This document shows, in pieces, positions 11,030-22,273 of a stretch of DNA of 64,000 nt. Source of the stretch: Nereocystis luetkeana (taxonomy: Eukaryota; Sar; Phaeophyceae; Laminariales; Laminariaceae); the NCBI GenBank assembly GCA_031213475.1, contig JARUPZ010000025.1, positions 8,516,592-8,580,591 on the forward strand, in the 5' to 3' direction. Below the pieces are notes generated by a model, which saw only the letters and a program-made list of their open reading frames with translations, did no database searches and was not told the origin of the DNA. The position numbers and the translations under genes are program-made. How positions within the stretch are numbered: position 1 is the stretch's first letter; every line of letters starts with the position of its first letter.

Positions 11030-12480
11030 AAAAACAAACGAGAGGCCGGCGAAACAAACCAAAACGTGAATAATATCAATAATATCTTGTAGTACGATAT
11101 ATCATATCGAATGTGTTTGCTCTCCCTCGCGGTATAAGGTACTTGGAAGTTTATGCGGTAAAAAGGCGTAAAGTCCGATATATCGAATATCGAATATTAA
11201 ATATCAAAAGTGCATGCACATCGATTTGATTTTGCGTATAATTATCGAACCAGAAGTGTCAATGATAATACAACAATACGACGCGGCCGTAAAAAGAGGC
11301 GAAATTAATGGTCGCGTCGGAACTTTTGTCATCAAGCAAAAAATAATCGCTGCACTATTATTAAACTGTTTAACTATTTTTTGTCCGTTGGTGACGTCAT
11401 GGAGTAATTTCCTTCTGCACAGATGATGTGATAAATAATTTTACGGGAAACGACGTCGTTTGTTGTGACTGTTTTCTTCGGAAGCCCCCCCGGTCGCGAA
11501 CGGCCTCGCGCCTCCTCTCTCTCCCCTCTCTCTCTCCAGACTCTTTTGCCCGCTCCTCTCCTCTGTCTGTCTCTCTCCTCCTCTCCGGCTTCGTCCTCTG
11601 TGCTGCAGTGTATCTGCATCCTGTAATCCTGTGTAAAGTATCTTGGTTGCTGGCTTGTTGTTGTGTACGTACACGTACCGACATTGTTGTGGTGTTTTTC
11701 GCATCCACTACAGCAGTACGTTGCCCTGGCGTTCACTGCATTGTGCAAGCTCCTCTTCACTGCTGTGTTTTCGGCGTATGTATGTATGCACGACTTTTGG
11801 TGAGAAGCTTCATGTGTCTTGTGAACCGTGGGTAGAGAGAGTATAGAACCACTTACAGCTTCGTACAGAGTACAGGTACGAGCGGCTTCTTGCGTCTCTA
11901 GGATGAAGAATTGGCACGGACACTGGGTATATATACCTGTGTGTGCTGCAGATAGATATCGACGGGTAGTATACAAAAATAATGAATGCATGTATGAACA
12001 CATACCTGGTATATATATACTCTCCCCCCTCCCCCACGCACACAACAACAGGCGCACACAACGCCGTTGAACCCACACACTCAATATGCTGTCCTCGATT
12101 TGGATCGATCGTGTGGTAGCTTGTTGTAGAGAACGAGCGGGCGAGCTTTCGCTAAAAATGCAAAATCATTTATTATAGTTGACAGTGAGGTATCCGTTAC
12201 AATGTATGTGCATGCGTGTGGGGGGGTACAACAGATTATGACATACCTGGTATTATGCACGTACCGTGCCCGTATCCCGTTGTTGTATGATTTTGACGAC
12301 GGCGCGGCACAGCAGTACCTCCTCTGGAGTATACCTGTAGGCCACAACAACACTGATTGATTGAATTCATGCAAGACAAAAAAAGGGGGGGGCCGATGAG
12401 AGAGAAGACAGCCGAATTTCTACAGCACACCACCACCACCACATACATCACGACCACCACCAGTATACAGTGGGCGCCCG
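11030..12480. other. no gene seen
   Basis: AT-rich at 11040-11460, CT-rich at 11510-11590, then TACCTGGTA motifs and element J. Frames overlap on both strands without splice support. Confidence 0.45.
11860..11925 (-). repeat. element J, inverted copy
   Basis: CTCTAGGATGAAGAATTGGCACGGACACTGGG is the reverse of the J core. Confidence 0.4.
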
Positions 12481-12482
12481 CA

Positions 12483-12640
12483 GTTAACCCCTTCATTCAG
12501 TACTGCAGTCCCGATTTGGGGACGAACCAGCCTAACTCTAAGTGGTTTGCCCCCAAAACGGGTGCAGTCCCGATTTATTTGGGGACGAACCAGCCTAATT
12601 CCAAGTGGTTTGTCCCCAAAACGGGACTGCAGTATAGTAG
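12483..12640. mobile_element. element A, one and a half copies
   Basis: ACTG-subtype hairpin whose right arm is followed by another left and right arm (CAGTCCCGATTTATTTGGGG ... ACGGGACTGCAGTATAG), an internal duplication. Confidence 0.65.
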
Positions 12641-12774
12641 TGCCAAACGAAACATTAGGTTGGGGGAAAGTAGGCTCAGATCGGCGCGAACGATAGGAAA
12701 ACGGGTTCAGAATAACGGCTCAGCAGCGCGGCCACAACTATTAATCCTATACAATAATAGAGTTGTGTTACAGC

Positions 12775-12905
12775 AGTGTAAGGGTTACCCTGGGCTAAGT
12801 AATCGATCGGCGTTTTACCCCTATATAGCTCAGTAATACCTTCGCATTATTAGGCGTCGTCGGCAGGACACGGGTTCGAATCCCACTTCGAACGTTCCTT
12901 TTACA
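12775..12905 (+). repeat. tRNA-like repeat (T family), copy 1
   Basis: TTACCCTGGGCTAAGTAATC, then an A-box-like CTATATAGCTCAGTAATACC, then GCGTCGTCGGCAGGACACGG and a B-box GGGTTCGAATCCCAC. The same modules recur at 13.15, 13.3, 13.6 and 23.5-23.9 kb, so it is a dispersed pol III-type repeat and not a unique tRNA. Confidence 0.5.
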
Positions 12906-13047
12906 GCAGCATGGAAACGTTCGCGCGTGCGGTAGATAAAAACGCATCCCTCAGGTATTGAAACGAAGCGGGTAGGTTCGCGTATACGGCCGTGTACGGT
13001 ACCGACGCCCCAAAGACCACGCCGCTCAGAGAGGGGGGGGGGGGGTG

Positions 13048-13144
13048 TTAACCCTTCTAGGACCGCAGTCCCGTTTTGGGGACAAAGTAGTTAGAATTTG
13101 AATGGTTTTGTCCCCAAACGGGACTGCCGTCCTCAAGGGGTTAA
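13048..13144. mobile_element. element A copy
   Basis: TTAACCC ... GGGGTTAA at both ends, directly after a G14 run and before a T-family repeat. Confidence 0.75.
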
Positions 13145-13240
13145 GGATTACCCTGGGCTGTGTGGGTGTTACCCTGGGCTGGGTATAGTCGATCGGTCTG
13201 TTACCCTATAGCTCAGTAAGTAATAATACTTTCACAGCAG
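13143..13240 (+). repeat. tRNA-like repeat (T family), copy 2
   Basis: Repeats TTACCCTGGGCTG twice, then GTTACCCTATAGCTCAGTAA. Only the A-box half is present. Confidence 0.45.
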
Positions 13241-13334
13241 TTACTGCAGTCGATGAAGGTCGGGAGAAAGATAACTTAGAGCCTGGACACTAAATTAACG
13301 TTTCTCGACACCGGACGCCCACTGCGTAGCATAT

Positions 13335-13412
13335 GTGAAGGTGTTACCTACTGAGCTATAGGGAGGGGTAAAAGATCGATTGATTACCCAGCTCAGGGTA
13401 AAATCCTTATAC
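13335..13412 (-). repeat. tRNA-like repeat (T family), copy 3
   Basis: Inverted copy: TATGTGAAGGTGTTACCTAC, TGAGCTATAGGG, and ATTACCCAGCTCAGGGTAAA at the far end. Confidence 0.45.
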
Positions 13413-13597
13413 TCTTCTCTACTCTCTATACTCTCCCCCGCTCTGAACGGCGGGATCTTTGGGGCGTCGGGACCGTATACGTCCGTACGCCGACCTACCC
13501 GCTTCGTTTCATTACCTGGGGATCCAGGGAGACGTGTGTTTTTTAGGTGTGCACGCGCAAGCGTTTCTGTAAAGGAAACGTTAACGCTCCCAACGTC

Positions 13598-13680
13598 AAA
13601 TGTGAAGGTGTTACCTACTGAGCTATAGGGGTAATAAGAGATCGATCGATTACCCAGCCCAACGTAATCCTTACAACAAG
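13598..13680 (-). repeat. tRNA-like repeat (T family), copy 4
   Basis: A second inverted copy nearly identical to 13335-13412 (GTGAAGGTGTTACCTACTGA, then GATCGATTACCCAGCCCA). The two flank a 200-bp segment. Confidence 0.45.
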
Positions 13681-13944
13681 CAGTCAAATTATATCTCCCT
13701 TTCTGTGCTGATGTGGTGTTGCTGTGTGGTGGATCTCGGTCTTTGACGTACTGCTGCTGCATTCTGTGTCCCGTCAGGGGCACCCGGGGATTGGGATGCC
13801 ATACACCTAACTACCGCCACCCCCCCCCCCCCCTCCCATTGACATGGAGGAGTTTGGTACATTTAATAGCAGCGAAAAACGATCGCTATCCTAGGAGATA
13901 CCAGGTAGATGGTGTGGCCACAGGCGGCGAACTAGGAAGGGGAT

Positions 13945-14057
13945 ACTCGTAAGGTTGGCAAAAAGTTTCCATGTGATATATGGAAACAACGCAATGAGCG
14001 CCCAATTGCTGGAGGTGTCTCTATTAGGAGTAGGAACGGTGCTGCTCCGTTTCGAAA
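13945..14057 (+). repeat. repeat block shared with 25.93-26.06 kb
   Basis: GGCAAAAAGTTTCCATGTGA, GCGCCCAATTGCTGGAGGTG and TCTCTATTAGGAGTAGGAAC. Here it runs directly into the LINE ORF fragment, so it may be upstream LINE sequence. Confidence 0.45.
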
Positions 14058-14345
14058 GGAATGCGCGTGGTCAATGTGCCCTTCGACGAGCGCAGCCATA
14101 AACTTGTCACCCTCGCGGTGGAAAGCTTTGGGCACCTCGGGAAGGAAGGTAGCGATTTCATCGACCAGCTGGCGGCGAGCATCGTTGGAGGAACGGACGG
14201 GGGATCTTTAGCAAGAAAAGGGGTTTGTAGGGAGCACCTTTTCCAGGTCATATCGGTGACTACCCAGGTCGCGATCTCGCGCAGAGTGCACCGATATAAG
14301 CTCGCCCTGCGAGACCGCCAGGCCGCCAGGGGGAGAAGGGAGGAG
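14058..14345 (+). pseudogene. LINE-type retrotransposon, C-terminal ORF fragment
   Basis: The frame reads DERSHKLVTLAVESFGHLGK, DQLAASIVGGTDGGSLARKG and ISVTTQVAISRRVHRYKLAL, then RDRQAARGRR. The same sequence recurs at 15.8-16.5 kb and its last residues at 3.12 kb, which marks it as the 3' end of a retroelement polyprotein. The reverse transcriptase domain itself is absent, so this is a 5'-truncated copy; family assignment is by recurrence and 3' tail. Confidence 0.65.
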
Positions 14346-14590
14346 GAGGGAGGACTACACTTCCCATGGCGTGGGGGGGGAATGTAGATGCGGAGTAGGA
14401 AGCATGACGTATAGATACATAGTAGGTAAAATATCTCGGTAAATGGTGGGGGTGCATATTCAAGTGAGTATGCGCAGGGAAGGATAATTGGTTAGATGAA
14501 GTTAGCGGTATTCGATAATTATGTCAGCTTTTTCATTTTGAGTGAATAACGCCCTGCACATTGTCAGAAGAAGGCAAATAAATAATAAAA
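14346..14590 (+). mobile_element. 3' UTR and tail of the same LINE copy
   Basis: Continues from the ORF with the untranslated block shared with 3160-3430 (GTAGGTAAAATATCTCGGTA and onwards), ending CTGCACATTGTCAGAAG and an AAATAAATAATAAAA tail. Confidence 0.65.
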
Positions 14591-14764
14591 AAATGGTAAA
14601 ATGGCTACCGGTACCTGGTATAAGGCAAGCAACAAATGAGTACCCCGCCCCCCCCCCCCCCTCCCCCGCCCAACTGCCGGAAGGGCCGAAAAACATCTGT
14701 TTACCCATTTTTTTTGTTCTTGTGATCTGTGTGGCAGTACAGAAGAAGAGAGCACGTACGTTGT

Positions 14765-14840
14765 TTTTCTACGATATATTATTATTATTATTTTTTCTGT
14801 TGCCATCCGACAATGTGCAGCATGATCTTCAACATGGATC
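14765..14840 (-). mobile_element. LINE 3' terminus on the minus strand
   Basis: Reverse-complemented it reads GCTGCACATTGTCGGATGGC followed by AACAGAAAAAATAATAATA, the same terminus and TAA tail as the LINE copies at 14.59 and 16.88 kb. Confidence 0.5.
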
Positions 14841-15334
14841 ACTCATAACTTTCCCGAAAGAAGAAAACCTCGGAAACAAGAGGAAACCCATGCACCAAGT
14901 CTACCTCCCTTCCGTGCTGCTATTGATTATTGCCTCCTGGTTCGCTGCTTGGTTGGGTACTGCGTCGTCGTGTGGTTATACGGGACATAAATAATAACTG
15001 GCATGCATGTATACGTTGTAATTCAGAGCGGTCGAAAGAAAGCTGAGCCGTCGCCAAACTCGTACCCACAGCAAGCCTTAAGGATGTACCCAAGCGATAT
15101 CCCCCCCCATCTCCCCTCGACCTTCTTCATTCAGGCGGTGCTTATCCAGCCAAGCCTGCCGATCCCACGGCTCTTCGTGGCCTTCTGGTCCGCCTTCGAC
15201 ATCATATATATTATAGCTTATTTGTACCCACTCACTCTTGTTGCTGCAGTCGACGCAACTACGTAGTTGTGGCCTATATATATATATATATGTCGCTGCC
15301 ACACTGCAGTATAGCAGTACAATAATGGTACTAT

Positions 15335-15605
15335 GGAAGGCCTTGTATCAAGTAGGGGGAGGAGGGGGGGCTCTCTACCGTCCCCTGATTTCCCTTAATA
15401 TTGTGTCAAGCAGGGAGGGGGGGGGGGGGGGGCTCTCTACCGTCCCCTGATTTCTCCTGTATCAAGCAGGGGGGGGACGATCCTCTACCGCCCCCTGATT
15501 TCCCTTGTATCAAGCGAAGGGGGGACGGCTCTCCACCGTCCCCTGATGTGATGTCCCTTGCATCAAGCTGGGGGCGGGGGGGGGGCTCTGTACCGTCCCC
15601 TGAAT
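15335..15605 (+). repeat. 60-bp tandem repeat with G-runs
   Basis: Five units of TATCAAGCAGGGGGGGG, GCTCTCTACCGTCCCCTGAT and TTCCCTTG. The G-run length varies from 6 to 18, so G-quadruplex formation is plausible. Confidence 0.75.
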
Positions 15606-15736
15606 TCATTTTTCATCTAGGTGTATTGCTCAGGCGTAGAGGAGAGGGGCGGTGTCAGGGTACCCCCCCCCCTCCCCCCCGCCAGATTGGGCCGAAGTTG
15701 AGTAATTAGACGTGAGGTAGGTGTCGAATAGCTTTT

Positions 15737-16130
15737 TTGGGCGCCCTCGCTCTCGTCGTCATGATAAGCAATAAAGAACGGAGGAGGAGGAGGAGGAGGA
15801 GGATGGCCATTGTCGTCAGGAGAGGACGTCTACGGGATGCTCCTATTAGGGAGTACAGGGAGAAGTCCATCCTGCTGGACGTCACCCATGCGGACCCTCA
15901 AGCGCAGATGCACCTGCGAGGAGGCAGTGCCGATCAAGATGGATCAGCTGCCTCTACCTCCGAGGCGCGCAAGCGCCAACACTACGTACGCTCGTCCGGG
16001 GCGTGTGTCCTTTGGCGAACGGAGTCACAAACTTGCCACTTTAGCAGTGGAAAGCTTTGGGCGTCTCGGGGTAAAGGGCAGTAAGTTCATGGACCAGCTG
16101 GCTGCTAGTGGTAGTAGTGGGGGGGAGTTT
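15737..16130 (+). pseudogene. LINE ORF fragment, 5' part, interrupted by a SINE
   Basis: Reads IREYREKSILLDVTHADPQA, then GGSADQDGSAASTSEARKRQ. After a frameshift near 15990 it continues RPGRVSFGERSHKLATLAVE and SKFMDQLAASG. It is homologous to the 14.1-kb copy and extends it upstream. It stops at a poly-T run where a reverse-oriented SINE begins; the ORF resumes at 16366. Confidence 0.65.
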
Positions 16131-16365
16131 TTTTTTTTTTTTTTTTCTCATCATCCCATTCATTATCTTCGCACATCTTCTCTCTCTCCTTCCAACTCGT
16201 AACTCAGATGCGGGGTCACATAGCAGGCTCTTCTCCCCCCTTCCCGCTACGGTACGTGCCTTCATTTTTATCGCGAGAAGATTTCAGCCTTTTCTTCCCT
16301 CGTCGACTCGCATCGAATTGTGCCTACCCGCGCTGCAAGGCGCTCTCAACAATTGAATCCTTTTG
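16118..16365 (-). mobile_element. SINE inserted into a LINE ORF
   Basis: Minus-strand copy of the SINE at 1766-2100: the tail shows as T18 at 16131-16148, then the shared body through TCGCGAGAAGATTTCAGCC to CAACAATTGAATCC. The flanks are two halves of one LINE ORF (DQLAAS... and GGSMGRKGVGKERLLQTVSV), which proves insertion. The tRNA-like head is missing (5' truncation). No clean target duplication was seen. Confidence 0.75.
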
Positions 16366-16885
16366 GTGGGTCGATGGGAAGGAAAGGAGTGGGGAAGGAG
16401 CGCCTACTCCAAACCGTCTCGGTGACTACACAGGTCGCCATTTCGAGGAGGGTATCACGATTCAGACTCCAGCTTCGGGGGCGTCAGGAATCGAGAAAGA
16501 GCTGGGGGGGGGGAGATGACAGACCCACACCGATGGCGTGGGGAGAGGGAGCTTGGATGCGGGTTAGGATTCAAGAGCAGAAGTAAGGAGTAAATATTAA
16601 GATGTAGGAGGGGGAGCAAAAACTTAACTCATACATAGAGTATCGTAGACTAAACATAAAATAAGTACCGGTAGACATACATAGAAGGTAGATAGACTTG
16701 GTGTACGTACAGGTTTCCTTCGTATACGGAGATTTCTTCTTTCAAGAACATTTTGATTGATCATAGTGAAAGCTCGTGCGGCACATTGTCCGATGGTAAA
16801 TAAGACTAACAAAACAATAATAATAATAATCATGCCTGCACATTGATTGTCGGATGGCAAGAGGAATAATAATAATAATATTTAT
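16366..16885 (+). mobile_element. LINE ORF end, 3' UTR and (TAA)n tail
   Basis: Resumes the interrupted ORF as GGSMGRKGVGKERLLQTVSV, TTQVAISRRVSRFRLQLRGR and QESRKS. The UTR ends in two copies of the terminal motif GCACATTGTCCGATGG / GCACATTGATTGTCGGATGG, each followed by AATAATAATAATAAT (about 16832 and 16866). Confidence 0.6.
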
Positions 16886-17756
16886 AAAGAACGGAGTCTA
16901 CCATTATATTATTATACAGGGGAATAGAGAGCCGTCGTGACAGTTGTCAGAGGTGTAATACGTACCAGGTACGACCTAGCATGCAAGACAACACACCATC
17001 TACTCGTTGGACGAGTTTGACAGAGTCTAGACCTGCTTTTATAGACAACGGGGAGGGTGCAAACGGCGAGCGATACGCCTCTGAGAGGGAAATATCCCGA
17101 CGAGATCATCCGAAATCCGCAATTATTTTATTATTTTTGGTTGAGTGCGCCGCGTTGGTTTTGGAGAAAATGGGCTCGGAAGTCCATCCCAGGGGAGGGG
17201 GGAGGGGGCAGGGGTGGTTTCTAGCGCGTTGTGTCGTAAGTACGTTACCTACCTGGTACCCACCAGGTGTGTACAAACAGCAGAGTGTATACACGATAGA
17301 CAGGGACGCAAACAAAAATACACTCTGCTCTCCTGTGATCCGTACAGCGGTCGTTTCTCGTTATCGACGTATTCACGTACGCACGTATTCAATATTTAGT
17401 ACCAGGTATATACTCGGGTCATTCTTATCGGAGAGCTTTTTCCCCAATTTTTCGACATTTTTTTCGCGCAATTTTTCGATCTTCCATATTTTCCTGTTTT
17501 TCTTCCAAATATTGGAATGTTAACGGACTTGACATTTTGAGTTGGTTACCGCTTACACATGTTCATAGCTTACAGCCCCCATCGACACAGCAGTAGTAGT
17601 GCCAACAACACAACAAGGTGGTGAAGATGGAAAGTTGTGGAGTAATACGTACGTATCATAGATCGGAACATGTCATAGATCGGAAGTTGGAAGCATTCTA
17701 CTCGTACCATATCCTGGTACCTGGTATACATGCAACAACAGGTATTATAGTAGTGT

Positions 17757-17845
17757 TGACCCTTTTAGAACCGCGGTCCCGTTGTGGGGACAAACTACCT
17801 AGAATTAAACTGATTTGTCCCCAAAGCGGGACTGCGGTCCTCGGT
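17757..17845. mobile_element. element A copy
   Basis: Left terminus TTGACCCTTTTAG; right terminus truncated after GCGGTCCTC. Confidence 0.65.
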
Positions 17846-17947
17846 GTAAAACAGTTATTATATGGCGTACCTGGTACTGGTATATCGGTATTGTACCTGG
17901 TACCTGGTAGGCTGGTAGGCTACGGGAGGAAATCGTGTACCCAGGTA

Positions 17948-18057
17948 TTACGGGGGACCATATTAAATAGGACCTCCTACAGACAAAAATCAATACTCCG
18001 TATATTTTGCTATTTTTACTCAAAATATTCGGTCCTATTCACTATGACCCCCCGGAA
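17948..18057. mobile_element. element B copy
   Basis: Complete, diverged arms; the left flank is CCAGGTA, so it was inserted at the TA of a CCAGGTA motif. Confidence 0.7.
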
Positions 18058-18349
18058 TAGTTTCGGTGCCCTTATTTTGGTTCCCCTAACCCTATGGTGT
18101 ATGTCTTCCTCTTCCCCTGTCTTCCTACTCTACTTCCTTTACCTGCGTGATACCATGGAAGGAAGTCATACCAAGAGTTTCGATGGCGTCACATCACTCT
18201 TCAAATTTCGAGGTTTAGTTTCTCAATGTCTTGGCGGGTCTACGGTTGGGCCCTATTACCAGAGGCGGGGGGAGGGGGAGCAAAGCAAAGTTAGTGGGAA
18301 GAGCACAGACCTCGAATAGATCATTGATTCCCGCTTCACGATCTCGATT

Positions 18350-18610
18350 TTTAGGGCAGATAGATAGATCCCTGACCTGTATGATCTGTATGATTTGTGT
18401 GATGTGTATGATCTACCTCGTGTTTCCGGGCGGGAGCCGTACAATCTGCTTGACCTAGGACAAGTTTCCCGGGTTGGATATGTACTCTAAAGATCCCGCG
18501 CACCACGTCACATCGGTAGGTTGGGATCTAGATTATCTAATGTGGATGATCTAGGTGATATATCTGTAGATGATCTACCTGTAGATGATCTACCTGTCCG
18601 ACGTGTGGAA
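18350..18610 (+). repeat. TGATCTGTA/TGATCTACC repeat region
   Basis: Irregular repeats of TATGATCTGTA, GTGATGTGTATGATCTACC and GATGATCTACCTGTA. Similar tracts are at 20.40-20.66, 33.44-33.49 and 63.34-64.00 kb. Confidence 0.5.
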
Positions 18611-19074
18611 GGATTTTAAAAAAAAACACCCCGTGAACACGCAAACCCCCAGTTCCAAGCTTTTTCAACCGAGTGGGGGCTCTACTGTAGTAGTTTTGAA
18701 CGAAAAGCAGAAGCGAAAAACAATTTGGGAAGGACGCTGATAGCGGGCGTCATCGCCTAAAAGGCACAATGCTAAGGGGGCGTAGACAGGCGGGGAGGTC
18801 TGAGCAGCTGTACTCTCCGCAATGTTGTTGTGTTTTTCTGTTCTCGCATTGCCTTATCGTCAAACGGATGATGGCCAGGCGATGCACACATCACGATGAT
18901 GATGACCAGAGCCAGGCTTCATTCCATCTCTTTGGCAGGACACCCCGCCCCCCTCTTCCCCCTCCCCCCTCCACCCCCCCCCCCGTAACTCACACTCTAC
19001 CTGTAACTCCCCTCCACTCCCCACCCACTCCCCCCCCCAAAAAACTATATATATATATATATATATATTTCGAC

Positions 19075-19300
19075 GCTGTCATCCGCATGCAAGCCCGCCT
19101 CACAAGCGGTTCTTAGTATGATACAGCTTACCCTTCATGCGACTCGCCGAACACCTCACGGCGCCTGACGCTTGGTGCGAGTAATCAATGTCTCCCTGGT
19201 CAGTCAGTCAGTGACACCCCGGCGCGGTCCGTCCCGGTATAGCAGTGATGCAAGGGTCTATGGCCATCCGACTTCGACCATGCATGATGTGAGCACTCCT
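19075..19300 (+). repeat. D repeat, copy 1
   Basis: GCCTCACAAGCGGTTCTTAG, ACACCTCACGGCGCCTGACG, GTCTATGGCCATCCGACTTC and CCATGCATGATGTGAG. A dispersed family of about 230 bp with copies at 25.7, 26.5, 27.1, 27.2 and 39.0 kb. Confidence 0.55.
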
Positions 19301-19377
19301 CCCCTCCCCCCACACCCTCCGCCACCTCACGTGAGGCGCTCGACCACTCGCTCAAAAAATTAACCTGAGAAAAAAAG

Positions 19378-19472
19378 AACCCCTTTACTACTGCAGTCCC
19401 GATTTGGGGACAAAGCGTTCTAATTCCAAGCGGTTTGCCCCCAAGACGGGACTGCTGTACTAAATGGGTTAA
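19378..19472. mobile_element. element A copy (ACTG subtype)
   Basis: CCCCTTTACTACTGCAGTCC ... GGACTGCTGTACTAAATGGG then TTAA. Confidence 0.7.
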
Positions 19473-19569
19473 GTGCACCCTGAATGACAATCCCGTGGCC
19501 TATTGCAGTAGGTACAATAAAACGCACTTGAGTGATACCCCCGCGACATTGGGTAGTGCCTCAGTTATC

Positions 19570-19660
19570 ATTTTAGAACCACAGTCCCGTTGTTGGGGAC
19601 AAACCACTCAAATCCCAAGTGTTTTGCCCCCGAAACGGGACTGCAGTACTAAAAGGGTTT
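19570..19660. mobile_element. element A copy
   Basis: One arm of the AACC subtype and one of the ACTG subtype (TTTTAGAACCACAGTCC ... GGACTGCAGTACTAAAAGGG). Confidence 0.7.
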
Positions 19661-19913
19661 ACTTGCTCGGGACCCCCCGAGATGACAAACCGAAACAGGG
19701 ACAAATTTGGCGTTTTCAACCGCGTCTACGAGCGGCGTAGGGACGCGGCAGAATCATGTTTTGTTGGCGGGTTGTGCCGCGCGACTCCTCGCGTGGCCAC
19801 TTCGAACACCAATCACTGTGCATCGTTCTGCGATCACTCATTGGCCGGTGCTGCAGTCGACATGTCTTATTGTCAATTTTTCCTCCCCCCTCTGGAAGTC
19901 CCAAGAGTGTCGC

Positions 19914-20008
19914 ACCCCTTTAGGACCGCTGTCCCATAAGTGGGGACATACCACTCAAATTCCAAGTAGCTTGTCCCTAAAACGGGACTGCGGTCCTAAA
20001 AGGCTCAA
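19914..20008. mobile_element. element A copy
   Basis: CCCCTTTAGGACCGCTGTCC ... GACTGCGGTCCTAAAAGG; TTAA lost on both sides. Confidence 0.65.
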
Positions 20009-20399
20009 GGAGCCTACTATTATAGTTGGTTAGGAAGGTTTTGGTCGAAAAGCGCCCCCCTCCCCGTACCGCACGTCGTGACCTCAAGCACGTCATGGAC
20101 ACGGACGGGCAGATAGATGCATCCCTCGAAGCGCAAGGGAGGGCCCGACAACGGGGCGCAAGCGGACAGATGAGAAAATACGTAATTACTCTCCGAGCAG
20201 GGGTGGTAAGTGATTATTGATAAACCAACGGACACAATTCGCAAGCAAAGTACAGGAGAAAAATATTTACAAGGGGTGCCCACAGCGATGCGGAGGAATG
20301 TGAGTTTTGCACGCACGGGGAGTATTGGCCAATCAGAAGATGAATGTGGTACGTTTGTGTGACGCCACTACTCAATCGTTTACACAATGGGGCAGACCA

Positions 20400-20662
20400 G
20401 ATACATCGGGATAGATCAGATCCCGACTTCATGATTCAGATCATACAGAGCAAGACGCATATCTGATCCGTCTATCTAAATGATCTATCATCTTACCGGG
20501 TGTAGAAGCTATATAATCTGCACCTTCTACAGCAGTAGTAGGGCATGTTTCTTCCTGGGTGGGATCTGTTCTAAACAGATCCTGCACAACCATTTCACAG
20601 CGACAGATGAGGAACTACATGATCTACCTGGTGTCTACATGATCTACCTGGTGTGCACATAG
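20400..20662 (+). repeat. TGATCTAC repeat region
   Basis: CATCGGGATAGATCAGATCC, then ACATGATCTACCTGGTGTCT in two direct copies at 20614 and 20635; same family as 18.4 kb. Confidence 0.45.
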
Positions 20663-20811
20663 GATGTGAGGGCGGCCGACCTACGCTGTGGGGCTCCCGC
20701 CAGTGCAGGCACTGACGATTCCGTCAAACAAGGGCAGGAGGGCTGGTGTGGCCGTCGTTAGAGACGAACAGGGTGCCCGCTTCTATTGGGAGCGGTAGGG
20801 TTGGTATCTGA

Positions 20812-21080
20812 CCGGAGGTTCTGGCCGACCTCACAAACCCTTAGGGAGGCCGAACGAAGACGGGGTTGCCTGGATTGGGAACTTTACAGGGCTGTTCATG
20901 GGTCGGGTAAAAACTCATGGACCGGGTCGGGCCGGGTCGGGTCAGCCGGAGGTTCTGGCCGACCTCACAAACCCTTAGGGAGGCCGAACGAAGACGGGGT
21001 TGCCTGGATTAGGAACTTTACAGGGCTGTTCATGGGTCGGGTAAAAACTCATGGACCGGGTCGGGTCGGGTCGGGTCGGG
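20812..21080 (+). repeat. 134-bp tandem duplication ending in GGGTC pentamers
   Basis: CCGGAGGTTCTGGCCGACCT through CTCATGGACCGGGTCGGG is present twice (20812 and 20946) with very few differences, so it is recent. Confidence 0.85.
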
Positions 21081-21215
21081 TCAGGGTGACCCGACCGGAC
21101 CCGTGTGAGTTTTTGAATACTTCCTATCCCGACCCGAGCCAAGCCGACCCGACCCGACCCGACCCGAGAGACTTAAAAACAAACCCTGACCGCATAGGGG
21201 ACCCGAGCCGTGATA
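21055..21215. repeat. GGGTC/GACCC pentamer hairpin
   Basis: (GGGTC)n followed by (GACCC)n around GTGAGTTTTTGAATACTTCC. One of several such tracts (23.47, 23.87, 31.49, 43.2 and 46.93 kb). Confidence 0.6.
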
Positions 21216-21459
21216 TTAAAAATATATATAAATAACGGCTTAGAAAGGGCCTGCAGAGGCTTCGCGAGACAGGGGGCGGTCTCCATAGAAGAGATGGGTG
21301 GCATCGTCCCTAGATCTTGGATTGAGCGGGGTCTTGGGCACAGAGGAAGGCACAAAGGAGGGCACCGACCCAAGGCCGCCGGCAATAGACGCACTCACGG
21401 CGTATGACGCAAGGGCCGCCATTGCCCGGCAGAAGCCTAACAACAGCTACGAAGCCTGT

Positions 21460-22117
21460 GGTTGGCCTCTTTAGAACTGCGGCCTAGGAAAAACAAAAAA
21501 CGTAGCACGTCTCATGGTATAACTCAGCGGCTCCTAGAATTTTTGGGTCCTACATTAGTAGACAATTGGCCCCACGTTGTTGCCGGCCTCTGTTTCCTTC
21601 GTTGTCGGCCCCACTGTCTTTCTTTTCAAGCTTTGCAGCGCACTGTATTGCTTTCGTGCCGCCTTTAGCTAGCCTTCAGCTATTTCTTCACGCCTTTTCC
21701 TTCGGCAGGTATCTGTGTTTTTCCTTCGGTCCGATCATGGGCTCCGCCCTACGCAACGTTTTCAAGCCCATGTTCAGGATCTTGCTTTTGTGCGTCGCAG
21801 CGTGCACTGCTGTATCTTTTGCCTGTTGTTTTCTCGGATTACGTCTTTAGGATTTATTTCTCGGCCCCTTTGCGCCCCGGTTCGTAGCCCGATTGTCATT
21901 GACATTTTTATCGTAGTTTCTTCTTCTCGTGCTATGCGTTTGCCTCACGCATGAGGCGTCGAGCCTTAATACGAGGTGTGGGGGACATTTATAGCTCCAG
22001 TTTGTTTCGAATGGCCCCATCTTCGACTCCCCTTTCCGGTTTCTGGGATGACATGGTCGTCATCCTTGGTCGTCGTGTGGTCTGCATCTACGACTATTCA
22101 GAGTGGGCTAACGCAAA
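21460..22117 (+). other. weak short frame only
   Basis: An ATG at 21737 gives MGSALRNVFKPMFRILLLCV then AACTAVSFACCFLGLRL and a stop: a 37-residue hydrophobic peptide without other evidence. Confidence 0.2.
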
Positions 22118-22273
22118 GATGTCAGGAGACAGCATTTTCACCCCTTGACAGACAGCAACTTTTGCCTATACATGCCTTAACTGACACCACACTACTAGGT
22201 TTTAGTGCGGAACCCTCGGCCGTAAACCCTTGACAGCGCATATTTTGCCTAGCTTGACATGTCTCCTGACATC
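22118..22273. mobile_element. element I: inverted-repeat MITE
   Basis: Inverted ends GATGTCAGGAGACA and TGTCTCCTGACATC; the internal block ACTGACACCACACTACTAGG then TTTTAGTGCGGAACCCTCGG recurs at 59.77 kb. 156 bp. Confidence 0.65.
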
